A DNA stretch of 18,983 bases from Deltaproteobacteria bacterium. GTDB lineage: Bacteria; Desulfobacterota; JAENJC01. Under the pieces are notes generated by a model that was not told the origin of the DNA, made no database searches, and was given only the letters and a program-made list of their open reading frames with translations. This document shows positions 1-7,629 of this stretch, one piece after another (the first letter of the stretch is position 1; every line of letters begins with the position of its first letter). The position numbers and the translations under genes are program-made. The stretch lies in the NCBI GenBank assembly GCA_016844545.1, contig JAENJC010000003.1, forward strand, positions 1-18,983. The letters are read 5' to 3'.

Positions 1-2580
1 TACCGTCCCGAAGGTCATAAACAGGAGGATGAATATAAGGAGCAGTGCAATGGGGACCACTATCCGCAGACGTTTCGCCGCCGAGATCATCTGCTCGAAC
101 TGGCCTCCCCAGGCTGTCCAGTAGCCTGGAGGAACAGGGACGCTCAGGCTGATTGCCTTTTGCGCATCCTCCACAAATGACCCGATGTCCCGGCCTCTGA
201 CATTGGCCGTTACCACAACCCGCCGTTTGCCGTTCTCCCTGCTTATCTGATTCGGTCCCTGTTCTATGGCGACCTCTGCGATTGCGCCGAGAGGGATGTA
301 TGCAGGACGAGGTTCTAAGCCTGAAGGTCCGGCGTTCCGGGGAATGAGGATGGGGATGCGCTTCAGCGCCTCCATATCGTTGCGCTTATGCTCCGGCAGA
401 CGGACTATGAGATCGAACCGCCTGTCTCCCTCAAAGACCTTGCCTGCGCTCTTTCCGCCGAAGGCGACTTCAATAACTTCCTGGACGTCGGAGATATTCA
501 GGCCGTAACGGGCCATCTCGCTGCGGTTTATTTTAACGGTCATTACAGGGAGTCCAGTGACCTGTTCAACCTTGACGTCCGACGCACCAGGAAGCTTTTC
601 AAGGACGCTGGAGATATCTTTCCCGACGGCAAGCAGCGTATCCATGTCGTCTCCAAAGACCTTAACCGCCACATCGCTTCTGACCCCTGCTATAAGCTCG
701 TTGAAGCGCATCTGTATAGGCTGGGTCAACTCATAGTTGTTGCCTGGGACCTTGCTGATGGTATCCTCTATCGTGCGAACGAGTTCGCTCTTGGGTTTGC
801 GCGGGTTGGCCCACTCCGACCTTGGTTTAAGCATTATGAAGTTGTCGGAAACACTGGGAGGCATCGGGTCGGTGGCTATGTCGGCCGTCCCTATCTTGGC
901 AAATACGGTATCAACCTCCGGGATTTCCTTTATCTTCTTTTCAAGCAGGTGCTGCATTTCTACGGATTGGGAAAGGCTTGTGCCGGGGATGCGCAAGGCA
1001 TGGAGCGCAAAATCCCCCTCGTCAAGACTTGGGATAAATTCGCTCCCCATCTTTCCGGCAACGAGTCCGCTCAGGATGACGACAACCGCCGCGAATGCGA
1101 CCATTGCCGGCCTGTATTCCATGGCGAAGTCCAGGGTCGGGACATATATCCTTTGGGCTGTCCGCATCAGGATATTCTGCTTTTCCGAAAGCTTTCCGGT
1201 AAGGAATATGGCAACAGCGGCGGGGACAAATGTTATGGACAACACGGCAGCCCCCAGGAGGGCTGCGACAACAGTGAACGCCATCGGATGGAACATCTTC
1301 CCCTCCACGCCGGTCAGGCTCATTATAGGCAGATAGACAACCATAATGATCATCTGCCCGAACAGGATCGCCCTCCGGGACTCCATGGACGCTTCCAGAA
1401 CGGTATCTAATCTCTCAGTGGGGGCCAGGTTCCGCCCAAGCCGGTGTTGTTCCTCAGAAAGCCGTCTGACGCAGTTCTCGACTATGACCACAGCTCCGTC
1501 AATTATGATCCCGAAATCCAGGGCGCCGAGGCTCATAAGATTTGCGCTTACCACGGTGTCTATGGCTTTGTCAACAAGGATGGTGCGGTTGTATACAGTT
1601 TTGGCAACGACACCCTCCGGCAGGGTGTTGTTTATCCCGGCCATCTTATCTGCTACCCGCTGGGAGACGGTACGGCTGTTCTCGCCTATCAGCATGAATA
1701 CGGTCCCGAGGACCGTCTCCTTCCCATCTTTGGTTGCCGCCCCAGTGCGCAGCTCCTTCCCTATTCCGACATCCGCGACATTCCTGATATAAACCGGAGT
1801 GCCGTTATGGTTGCCGACGATGATATCCCTTATGTCATCCATGTTCATGACCTGCCCTGGGGCTCGTATCAGATACTGCTCCCCGCTCTTCTCTATGTAT
1901 CCGGCGCCTATATTGGAATTGTTGCTGCCAAGGGCATTGAGGACATCCCTGAATGTCAGGCCGTATGCGATAAGTTTTTCAGGGTCAGGGGTGACATGGA
2001 ACTGCCTCTCATAGCCTCCGATAGTGTTGACCTCTGTTACCCCGGGGACATTGCGGAGCTGGGGCTTGATGATCCAGTCCTGGATGGTCCGCAGGTCGGC
2101 AGGGGTGTATTCCATGCCGTCGGGCTTGCGCGCCCCTTCCATGGCCTCTACAGACCACATGAAGATTTCACCGAGGCCGGTTGCAATCGGCCCCATAGTC
2201 GGTTCAATGCCGGGCGGAAGACTGCCTTTGGCCTCCTGTATCCGTTCATTAATAAGCTGTCGGGCGAAGTATATGTCTGTGCCGTCTTCAAATATGACGG
2301 TCACCTGAGAGAGGCCATAGCGGGATACGGAGCGCGTCTCTTTAAGTCCCGGCAGGCCAGCAAGAACGGTTTCCACAGGGAACGTGATCCTCTGCTCCGC
2401 TTCCAGAGGCGAAAATCCCGGAGCTTCGCTGTTGACCTGCACCTGGACATTGGTTATATCCGGCACAGCGTCAATTGGAAGCCGCTGATAGTTGTATATC
2501 CCCAAAACCGCTACCGCCAGCGTGGCCATGATAACGAACCACCGGTGACGGATGGAAAATTTCAATATATGTTCAATCAT
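1..2580 (-). CDS. czcA: CzcA-type heavy-metal efflux RND pump, 3' end beyond window, internal deletion
   Basis: Inner-membrane proton-driven pump that would export divalent metal ions through the CzcB adaptor and CzcC channel. All 860 codons in the window are open and the C-terminus lies off the left edge. The start ATG at 2580 has an AAGGAG Shine-Dalgarno. TM1 is at about residues 13-32, followed by the first periplasmic domain. TM4 carries the HME-RND signature DFGIIIDGAVVIVEN (residues 355-369), typical of Zn/Co/Cd or Ni pumps rather than Cu/Ag pumps. The large second periplasmic domain begins near GSEFIPSLDEGD. Odd feature: VDKAIDTV (to residue 343) joins directly to VSANLMSLGAL, so the usual TM2-TM3 segment is missing. 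D355, D361 and E368 are each 47 positions below the D402, D408 and E415 known in Cupriavidus CzcA, so about 47 residues are lost in frame. Family membership is certain; function of this copy is doubtful. Confidence 0.95.
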   Translation of the reverse strand, partial: MIEHILKFSIRHRWFVIMATLAVAVLGIYNYQRLPIDAVPDITNVQVQVNSEAPGFSPLEAEQRITFPVETVLAGLPGLKETRSVSRYGLSQVTVIFEDGTDIYFARQLINERIQEAKGSLPPGIEPTMGPIATGLGEIFMWSVEAMEGARKPDGMEYTPADLRTIQDWIIKPQLRNVPGVTEVNTIGGYERQFHVTPDPEKLIAYGLTFRDVLNALGSNNSNIGAGYIEKSGEQYLIRAPGQVMNMDDIRDIIVGNHNGTPVYIRNVADVGIGKELRTGAATKDGKETVLGTVFMLIGENSRTVSQRVADKMAGINNTLPEGVVAKTVYNRTILVDKAIDTVVSANLMSLGALDFGIIIDGAVVIVENCVRRLSEEQHRLGRNLAPTERLDTVLEASMESRRAILFGQMIIMVVYLPIMSLTGVEGKMFHPMAFTVVAALLGAAVLSITFVPAAVAIFLTGKLSEKQNILMRTAQRIYVPTLDFAMEYRPAMVAFAAVVVILSGLVAGKMGSEFIPSLDEGDFALHALRIPGTSLSQSVEMQHLLEKKIKEIPEVDTVFAKIGTADIATDPMPPSVSDNFIMLKPRSEWANPRKPKSELVRTIEDTISKVPGNNYELTQPIQMRFNELIAGVRSDVAVKVFGDDMDTLLAVGKDISSVLEKLPGASDVKVEQVTGLPVMTVKINRSEMARYGLNISDVQEVIEVAFGGKSAGKVFEGDRRFDLIVRLPEHKRNDMEALKRIPILIPRNAGPSGLEPRPAYIPLGAIAEVAIEQGPNQISRENGKRRVVVTANVRGRDIGSFVEDAQKAISLSVPVPPGYWTAWGGQFEQMISAAKRLRIVVPIALLLIFILLFMTFGTV

Positions 2581-2590
2581 GTTAATCTCC

Positions 2591-2662
2591 TTAATTACTC
2601 AGGTTGTTTAGACTATAGTCTATTAGGACTTCGCAAAGGCTGAGCTTTGTGTGATCTCGCAT
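2591..2662 (-). CDS. possible 23-aa small ORF before czcA
   Basis: In the 139-bp czcB-czcA gap an ATG at 2662 is preceded by GGAGG (2674-2670) at an ideal 7-nt spacing. It opens a 23-codon frame, MRDHTKLSLC followed by EVLIDYSLNNLSN, ending in TAA at 2593-2591. That stop overlaps the Shine-Dalgarno of czcA, whose ATG is 10 nt further on, so translation could be coupled. It could be a leader peptide, a coupling device or a chance ORF. There is no recognisable family, and only the ribosome-binding site and the position support it. Confidence 0.3.
   Translation of the reverse strand: MRDHTKLSLCEVLIDYSLNNLSN
2609..2622. repeat. 14-bp perfect palindrome in the czcB-czcA gap
   Basis: TAGACTATAGTCTA is a perfect dyad about 30 bp upstream of the czcA start, inside the possible small ORF. 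It could be a protein-binding site or part of a small RNA hairpin. Further upstream the 10-mer CTATCCACCT occurs twice (2675-2684 and 2698-2707), 23 bp apart. No function is recognised. Confidence 0.4.
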
Positions 2663-2719
2663 GTTTCATCCTCCCTATCCACCTAAATACCTACAGACTA
2701 TCCACCTTAGTAGTTCTAA

Positions 2720-4270
2720 TTAGTGGTCGTGGCTTGCCCCTGCCTTGCCGAGTTCGGCCTTGATTACGAAGCTGTTATGCGAAGCGTATTTTTCCCCTGG
2801 AGCCAGCCCGCTCACTACCTCAACCTGCTGTCCGTCGCTCCTTCCAAGTTCCAGCGGTCTTGCCTCAAAGATATCCCCGTAACGGACAAAGACAACGGAC
2901 CAGTCACGAAAGGTTTGTATAGCCTCAGTCGCCACGGCTACCGGCGCCTTTTTTTCCTCCAGGACTACCTCAACTGTCGCAAAGAGCCCCGGGCGCCACT
3001 CTCCATTCGGGTTCGGGATATCCACATAGGCCTTGGCAGACCTGGTCTGCTCGCCCACCAGCGGGCCTATATACGATACCTTCCCCGCCGATTTAAGTCC
3101 CACGGCGGAAGCCTTCACATTTACCCTCTGGCCTGCCGTGACTGTGCCCAAGTCATTTGCATACACAGTTATCTCGCACCATAAAGTGGAAAGGTCCGCC
3201 ACAACGAACATATCAAAGTCCTCCTTAACGGCCTCGCCTATGGAGATGTTCTTTTCTATGACCACGCCGTCTAACGGGGAAGTAATCTCGTATCGCGTAA
3301 GTGTTTTATTGCTGAACGGGACCCTGACCTCGTTCTGTATGACATCACCTTCCGGCTCTACGGAAAGCATCTTGATCTCCCCGGCTGAAACTCCGAGAGA
3401 CACAAGCTTTTGAAGGGCGACCTGTTTTGAGATTTCAGCCTCTTCCAGATTATGCCTGCTTGCAAGGTAGTCCTCTTCAGCAGATACCTTTTTTTTCCAG
3501 AGTCCTTCCTCACGCACAAAAGAAGACTGGGCGAAATGGAGGCGGTGTACCGACTCGATATACTCCCTCTTTGCCTCTGCCAGTTCGCGACTGTCTATGA
3601 CGGCTATGACCTCTCCCTTTTTCACCCTGTCTCCCAAATTTTTGCGGACCTCTGTAACAACTCCTGATAATCGCGGGACGATATGGGCAACCCTGTTTTT
3701 GTTGAGTACAACCTCGCCGGGCAGTTCCAGGGTAGTTCTGATTGAGGCAGGGCCTGCCGTTTTTATTTCAATCTCCGCTGCCGCCGCTATCTCCGGGGCC
3801 ATCTCAACCCTTCCTTCTATCTGGGAATATTCCCATTTAGAGCTTTTTCCCTTATACTCAGCGAATATCTTCACATCAAAAGAATGCGGCTCTTCCACCA
3901 TTTTATCGCTACGGAGGTAATCCCCCTCCTTCCTGAACGATATCTTGTCAACCCTGCCTCCGAGCCGGTGCAGCTCGATTGTCAGCCTCACCTCTTCAGG
4001 ATTTACCTTGTTCTCTTTCTCAAAGGCATAGACCCTGAACTGGGGAGGGACCCCCTTTTCATAGATTGTGACCTCTACCCTGAAATCAGCATCAGAAAAC
4101 AGCTTACCGCCATGAGGTCCTTTGGCTTGCTCCTCATCCTCTTTGTGACCGCCACGATCTCCGTGAGGGTCGCCAACAACTCCCGGTTTTTCCATGCGCA
4201 TTAAGTAGAATGCCGAGACAAGCCCCGCTATGATGACAACGGCTATCATAATTGTGTTTTTTAACTTCAT
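2720..4270 (-). CDS. czcB: CzcB-type periplasmic adaptor (membrane fusion protein)
   Basis: A 516-aa periplasmic adaptor that links the RND pump to the outer-membrane channel. The N-terminus is an uncleaved membrane anchor or signal (about residues 6-25). A His/Asp/Glu-rich stretch follows (about 35-55, ending GPHGGKLF), as in CzcB-like adaptors, and could bind metal. A beta domain precedes the lipoyl-like half motif around PRLSGVVTEVRKNLGDRVKKG and its partner around TSPLDGVVIEKNISIGEAV, with an alpha-hairpin between them. Beta-barrel and membrane-proximal domains come next, and the protein ends in SHDH, common in CzcB proteins. The start ATG overlaps the czcC stop (ATGA), so the two are translationally coupled. 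The His-rich N-terminus and the neighbouring czcA signature both point to divalent metals. The specific ion cannot be read from the sequence. Confidence 0.92.
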   Translation of the reverse strand: MKLKNTIMIAVVIIAGLVSAFYLMRMEKPGVVGDPHGDRGGHKEDEEQAKGPHGGKLFSDADFRVEVTIYEKGVPPQFRVYAFEKENKVNPEEVRLTIELHRLGGRVDKISFRKEGDYLRSDKMVEEPHSFDVKIFAEYKGKSSKWEYSQIEGRVEMAPEIAAAAEIEIKTAGPASIRTTLELPGEVVLNKNRVAHIVPRLSGVVTEVRKNLGDRVKKGEVIAVIDSRELAEAKREYIESVHRLHFAQSSFVREEGLWKKKVSAEEDYLASRHNLEEAEISKQVALQKLVSLGVSAGEIKMLSVEPEGDVIQNEVRVPFSNKTLTRYEITSPLDGVVIEKNISIGEAVKEDFDMFVVADLSTLWCEITVYANDLGTVTAGQRVNVKASAVGLKSAGKVSYIGPLVGEQTRSAKAYVDIPNPNGEWRPGLFATVEVVLEEKKAPVAVATEAIQTFRDWSVVFVRYGDIFEARPLELGRSDGQQVEVVSGLAPGEKYASHNSFVIKAELGKAGASHDH

Positions 4271-5634
4271 CTTGTCTTCTCCTTTTGCTGTTGTTCAATA
4301 TTGGTTCTCTTTGTAATAACCGTTTCTCCGATCAATTGCTCTACATCGGCAACAGCAAGATGGTAGCCTGTCAATGCCTTGATGTAGTGAAGTCTGACAT
4401 CGAAGAGCGTCCGCTGGGCATCCAGGACATCCAGGTAGCCGAACTTCCCCATGCGGTACCCTTCCATCGTTGCATCGTAAGAGCTTTGCGCTCCAGGCAG
4501 CATATTCTCTCTCAGGGTCGTGACTTCAACATAAGCTATCGAAATGGACTTGAACGCTTCTGCAAGGAGCGTCGCCGCCTTGACCTCTGCGGCCCGCCGT
4601 TCTTCTTCAGCCTTTGAGAGCAAAAGACGGGATTCAAGCACCCCGCCCTGATTGCGGTTAAATATCGGGAGCGGTATGGTTACGCCTACGATAACGGAAT
4701 TTTCATCGTAGTCCGTAAACCTTCTGTATCCCGCGTTTACTGAAATATCCTGAACAACCTTTGACCTTTCCAGGTCTATAACCGCCTTGCGCTGTGATAT
4801 CTCCGCTTCACTGCGGACGACATCAGGATTATTGGATAGACGCGCGGTCAATTGTTCAATAGGAGGCACAGGCGCAATCTGGTCCTCCATATCTCCGACT
4901 GCTGTTTCAAAACGGGGGCTTACACTCCCCCACATTGATGAGAGGCGATTCCGGGATGAGGCCAATTCAAGTTTGGCGCGCTCCTGCTCGACCATGACGG
5001 AAGATAGGGCAATGCCCGCCTTTGTCTCTTCAACAGGGGACACCTTTCCTGCCATGACCCTTTCAGAAACTGTTTTTACGACCTGCCGGGCAAGTCCGGC
5101 CATCTCTTCCGCAAGGGCCAGATGGCGCTGGGCACTCAGTGTCTTGATAAAGGCCATTGAAACTTCCGACAGTACCTCGATGCGCTTTTTCTCATAATCC
5201 TTTTCTGCAAGGTCTTGAGAGAGATAAGCGGTCCTGGTTCTTGCAGACCTTTTCCCTCCAAGCTCTATCAACTGACTGAGCTGTATGGTGGTCTGTACCC
5301 CGCCGGTAACCTCCTTTGCCCCTCCTATATTTTCAACCACTGCGCTTATCTCAGGGTTGGGTATAAGCCGGGATTGAATGACCCTTGCATCGGCTGCGCG
5401 CTTTTCCAGGGAAAATGCAGCCAGTTCAGGGTTATTGACAAGGGCATGGGCAAGGGCATCCGTAAGCGTAATAGATCCTTCCGGCTCTTTTATCCCGACG
5501 GTTTTTCTTATCGCTTCATCCTGAATGATTATTGATTGAGAGATATTGAGACCTTCATCAGTCCAGGCGATATCACAGGTGAATACCGCCATTAAAGCAA
5601 CATTTATAAATATTAATATGGTTTTTGTAGGCAT
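4267..5634 (-). CDS. czcC: CzcC-type TolC-family outer-membrane efflux channel
   Basis: A 455-aa outer-membrane protein forming the exit duct of the Czc pump. A signal peptide (about residues 1-24, hydrophobic IFINVALMAVF) precedes the mature protein. The rest has the two related alpha-helical repeats of the outer-membrane efflux protein family: the first includes TLTDALAHALVNNPELAA and the second follows IEQLTARLSNNPDVVRSEAEI. Conserved landmarks include VGVTIPLPIFNRNQGGV and the C-terminal YRMGKFGYLDVLDAQRTL. A GGAGGA ribosome-binding site lies just before the ATG. It is the first gene of the tightly packed czcC-czcB pair. A transposon-like repeat and about 260 bp separate it from the upstream exported-protein gene, so it may depend on read-through from that gene or on its own weak promoter. 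Confidence 0.93.
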   Translation of the reverse strand: MPTKTILIFINVALMAVFTCDIAWTDEGLNISQSIIIQDEAIRKTVGIKEPEGSITLTDALAHALVNNPELAAFSLEKRAADARVIQSRLIPNPEISAVVENIGGAKEVTGGVQTTIQLSQLIELGGKRSARTRTAYLSQDLAEKDYEKKRIEVLSEVSMAFIKTLSAQRHLALAEEMAGLARQVVKTVSERVMAGKVSPVEETKAGIALSSVMVEQERAKLELASSRNRLSSMWGSVSPRFETAVGDMEDQIAPVPPIEQLTARLSNNPDVVRSEAEISQRKAVIDLERSKVVQDISVNAGYRRFTDYDENSVIVGVTIPLPIFNRNQGGVLESRLLLSKAEEERRAAEVKAATLLAEAFKSISIAYVEVTTLRENMLPGAQSSYDATMEGYRMGKFGYLDVLDAQRTLFDVRLHYIKALTGYHLAVADVEQLIGETVITKRTNIEQQQKEKTR

Positions 5635-5673
5635 TTTTCCTCCGAAACAATACTTCGAATCTCTCCATCACAT

Positions 5674-5713
5674 GGGAAACGCATAAAGCGCGGTCGCAAG
5701 ACGCGGATTTCCC
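5674..5713. repeat. imperfect inverted repeat upstream of czcC
   Basis: GGGAAA (5674-5679) pairs with TTTCCC (5708-5713), and CGCG elements inside can pair as well. On the minus strand this would give a hairpin in the untranslated leader about 40-80 nt before the czcC start. It could be regulatory or incidental. Confidence 0.3.
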
Positions 5714-5730
5714 AAATATGGAAGTTATAC

Positions 5731-5864
5731 TGAGCCTCTTGCAAATCTCCTTATTTGTCATTCCCGAAGTGTTTAATCGGGAATCCATAAGGGCTTTTTC
5801 CTGGACTCCGGCTAAAATCCTGCCAGAATGACATGATAAAAAAATACTTTTGCAAGAAGGCTCA
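5731..5864. mobile_element. MITE-like inverted-repeat element (134 bp)
   Basis: The ends are imperfect inverted repeats: TGAGCCTCTTGCAAA at the left, and at the right a sequence whose complement is TGAGCCTTCTTGCAAA, differing by one inserted base. TAC flanks both ends (5728-5730 and 5865-5867), which could be a 3-bp target duplication. An inner inverted pair TGTCATTC/GAATGACA and the GATTCCCG/CGGGAAT-type arms make a nested palindrome. This is typical of small repeats scattered in environmental Nitrospirota and delta-lineage genomes. It has no coding capacity and sits between the exported-protein gene and czcC, where it could form a hairpin in the operon mRNA. Confidence 0.55.
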
Positions 5865-5893
5865 TACCGGTAAATGATTGTTTTTCGGGGATA

Positions 5894-6391
5894 TCAGATC
5901 AGTAAAACAGTGGTGTGATGAGATATAAGCGTGGTGTTGACTTCCGGATATGGCTTTGAGATAAAACCTCCGGGGGAAAATTTATATGGAGCCGGGGTCA
6001 TATAGGATATGACTGTCGGGGAAAAGATTTTTGGAATTTCAACAGTTCTTATTGCGTCAGTTGCCTGCCAGCAACACAAATCAGCATGGAATTCATGGCC
6101 TGAATGATGGTCCGCGTCAAGGACGTCCGTAGTCCTATCCAGCAAGCTATGTCCATATTCTTCAGAATCTGCTACTGCCCTGCAATTATTATTTTCTTCG
6201 GAATGGGAAAGTAGCAGATGGATTTCGCCATGCTCAAAGGTCAAGGATACATTGTGTAAACCGTCAACAACCTTCAATAAAACCGGCAGAGACAACGAAC
6301 TTTTTGTCCCTGCAAGGGGCAATGTAAGAATGAAAAGCCATACCAGCAGTTTCCCAACCTGGTATCGCTTAATTATTCGAGTTGCTCTCAC
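5894..6391 (-). CDS. small exported His/Cys-containing protein at head of czc operon
   Basis: An unrecognised protein of about 165 aa. The longest frame starts at GTG 6409, but that codon has no ribosome-binding site. GTG 6391 has GAGGG about 9 nt upstream and still precedes a typical signal peptide (basic RATRIIKRYQVGK, then LLVWLFILTLPLAG), so I prefer it. The mature part is rich in His, Asp and Cys, including HHSGHEFHADLCCWQ, suggesting a periplasmic metal-binding protein. Its place at the head of czcCBA recalls CzcI, the small protein leading the Cupriavidus czcICBA operon, but I cannot show homology. It lies directly behind a good promoter and a palindrome. A periplasmic metal sensor or buffer is an inference. 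The reading frame itself is likely real. Confidence 0.7.
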   Translation of the reverse strand: MRATRIIKRYQVGKLLVWLFILTLPLAGTKSSLSLPVLLKVVDGLHNVSLTFEHGEIHLLLSHSEENNNCRAVADSEEYGHSLLDRTTDVLDADHHSGHEFHADLCCWQATDAIRTVEIPKIFSPTVISYMTPAPYKFSPGGFISKPYPEVNTTLISHHTTVLLI

Positions 6392-6411
6392 CTGAATTAG
6401 CCCTCGCACTA

Positions 6412-6425
6412 ATATGAATTCATAT
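6412..6425. promoter_or_regulatory. 14-bp palindrome, possible operator of the czc operon
   Basis: ATATGAATTCATAT is a perfect dyad lying just downstream of the -10 of the minus-strand promoter and upstream of the first gene. Its half-site ATATGAA matches the outer halves of ArsR/SmtB-type operators (ATATGAACA-NN-TGTTCATAT), but the usual central six bases are absent. An operator is plausible, since binding here would block transcription. No regulator gene is in the window. Confidence 0.4.
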
Positions 6426-6443
6426 CTTTTGTGTGGACATCTG

Positions 6444-6472
6444 ACAATATATAAGATTTATCATGCTGTCAA
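6444..6472 (-). promoter_or_regulatory. sigma-70-like promoter of the czc operon
   Basis: On the minus strand, TTGACA (6472-6467) is followed after 17 bp by TATTGT (6449-6444), with the overlapping alternative TATATT (6451-6446). The -35 is a perfect consensus. Transcription would start near 6437 and read the exported-protein gene and then, past the MITE, czcCBA. Confidence 0.55.
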
Positions 6473-6583
6473 CTGAAATGACATATAGCTTAAGTATTAG
6501 CCCTTACAGAACGATACCAATTTGCCCCGGAGCTCGAAGATGCCGATGACCAAAATCATGAGACAGTAATCAGGTTAAACATG

Positions 6584-6592
6584 TGCTATAAT
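6584..6592 (+). promoter_or_regulatory. extended -10 promoter of the radical SAM gene
   Basis: TGCTATAAT is an exact extended -10 element with no convincing -35. The ATG at 6604 is only 11 nt after it, and no Shine-Dalgarno is visible. The transcript would therefore be leaderless or carry a leader of only a few nucleotides. Confidence 0.5.
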
Positions 6593-6603
6593 TCAGTTCA
6601 GTT

Positions 6604-7629
6604 ATGGAGAGCAAACGCTACAACGCCTTTTCTGAGGAGCTAAAGAGGGTCTTTGGATGCAGGGTACACAGGATCTCTATTGACGCTGGGCTCACCTGCC
6701 CGAACAGGGACGGTGCCCTTGGGACTGGTGGGTGCATATACTGCGGCGGCAGGGGGTCAGGGTCATTCGGGATCGCCCGCGGGCTCTCGGTTGCCGGACA
6801 GATAGAAGACGGGAAAGAGATCATGGTAAGGAAATACAAGGCTAAGAAGTTTATTGCTTACTTCCAGGCCTATTCCAATACGTATGAATCTGCGGAGCGT
6901 CTAAAGGGGCTTTATGATGAGGCGCTTTCTGTCAACGATGTCGCCGGGCTCATAGTTGCAACGCGTCCTGATTGCCTTCCGCCTGAGATATTGGACATGA
7001 TGGAAGAATATGTCGATAAAACCTATTTCTGGATGGAGCTGGGCCTTCAATCCGTATATGATCGAACACTGCGTTTTATAAACAGGGGGCACACCTTCGC
7101 AGCATTTACTGATGCTGTAAAGAGGTGCAAAGAAAGGGGAATAAGGGTTTCCGCTCACGTTATCCTTGGTCTGCCGGGGGAAAGCAGGGACGAGATGCTT
7201 GCTTCTGCCTCTGTAATAAACGATATGGGGATAGAAGGAATAAAACTCCATCTTTTGCATGTCATGAAGGATACCGCTCTGGCGGGGCTATATGAAAAAG
7301 GTGAAGTCAGGGTCATGGAGAGAGACGAATATGTCGAACTGGTCTGTGACTATCTGGAAAGGTTGAGACCTGAGGTCTTTGTACAGCGGATGACAGGTGA
7401 TGGAGGGCGTGATTATCTGATTGCGCCTCTCTGGTCTTTGAAAAAATGGGAGGTATTGAACGCTATAGATAAGGAGTTGGAAAGGAGGGGCAGCTTCCAG
7501 GGCAAGGCTCTGACAGGGAAGTCAAATCATTTCAGCAATTCCAAAAGCCTTTCACCAAACTTCTTTGCTGATTCCGGGCCGCAGCCTGTAATCAATTTCC
7601 CGTCAACCTCCACGTCTGCACCTGTATAA
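6604..7629 (+). CDS. YhcC/YtqA-family (TIGR01212) radical SAM protein with 3' extension
   Basis: A 341-aa radical SAM protein of the Elp3-like YhcC/YtqA family, which is thought to modify tRNA or another RNA; the substrate is not settled. The iron-sulfur cluster cysteines are C32, C44 and C47 in LTCPNRDGALGTGGCIYC (C-X11-C-X2-C). Family landmarks follow in order: AYFQAYSNTY, VATRPDCLP, ELGLQS, INRGH, HVILGLPGE, GIKLHLLHV and a late APLWSLKKWEVLNAI. The chosen ATG matches the usual N-terminus (KRYNAF...). Family members normally end near QGKAL (about residue 303). Here the frame runs on about 38 residues, through the 3' end of the convergent DJ-1 gene, into a low-complexity tail rich in Ser and Asn. 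The stop may have been lost by a small indel, since a TGA lies at 7511-7513 in the next frame. Confidence 0.9.
   Translation: MESKRYNAFSEELKRVFGCRVHRISIDAGLTCPNRDGALGTGGCIYCGGRGSGSFGIARGLSVAGQIEDGKEIMVRKYKAKKFIAYFQAYSNTYESAERLKGLYDEALSVNDVAGLIVATRPDCLPPEILDMMEEYVDKTYFWMELGLQSVYDRTLRFINRGHTFAAFTDAVKRCKERGIRVSAHVILGLPGESRDEMLASASVINDMGIEGIKLHLLHVMKDTALAGLYEKGEVRVMERDEYVELVCDYLERLRPEVFVQRMTGDGGRDYLIAPLWSLKKWEVLNAIDKELERRGSFQGKALTGKSNHFSNSKSLSPNFFADSGPQPVINFPSTSTSAPV

Noticed and set aside
1501..1600. Frameshift or pseudogene with a stop at the czcA gap
   Set aside because: All 860 codons are open and both sides of the junction read in the same frame, so the defect is an in-frame loss.
388..2643. 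Long plus-strand open frames opposite czcA (388-1410 and 1444-2643)
   Set aside because: They are antisense to a continuous minus-strand frame with clear CzcA motifs; the encoded peptides show no family features and no ribosome-binding sites.
5573..5788. 71-aa minus-strand ORF upstream of czcC
   Set aside because: It overlaps the czcC start in another frame and crosses the MITE end; its composition is not protein-like.
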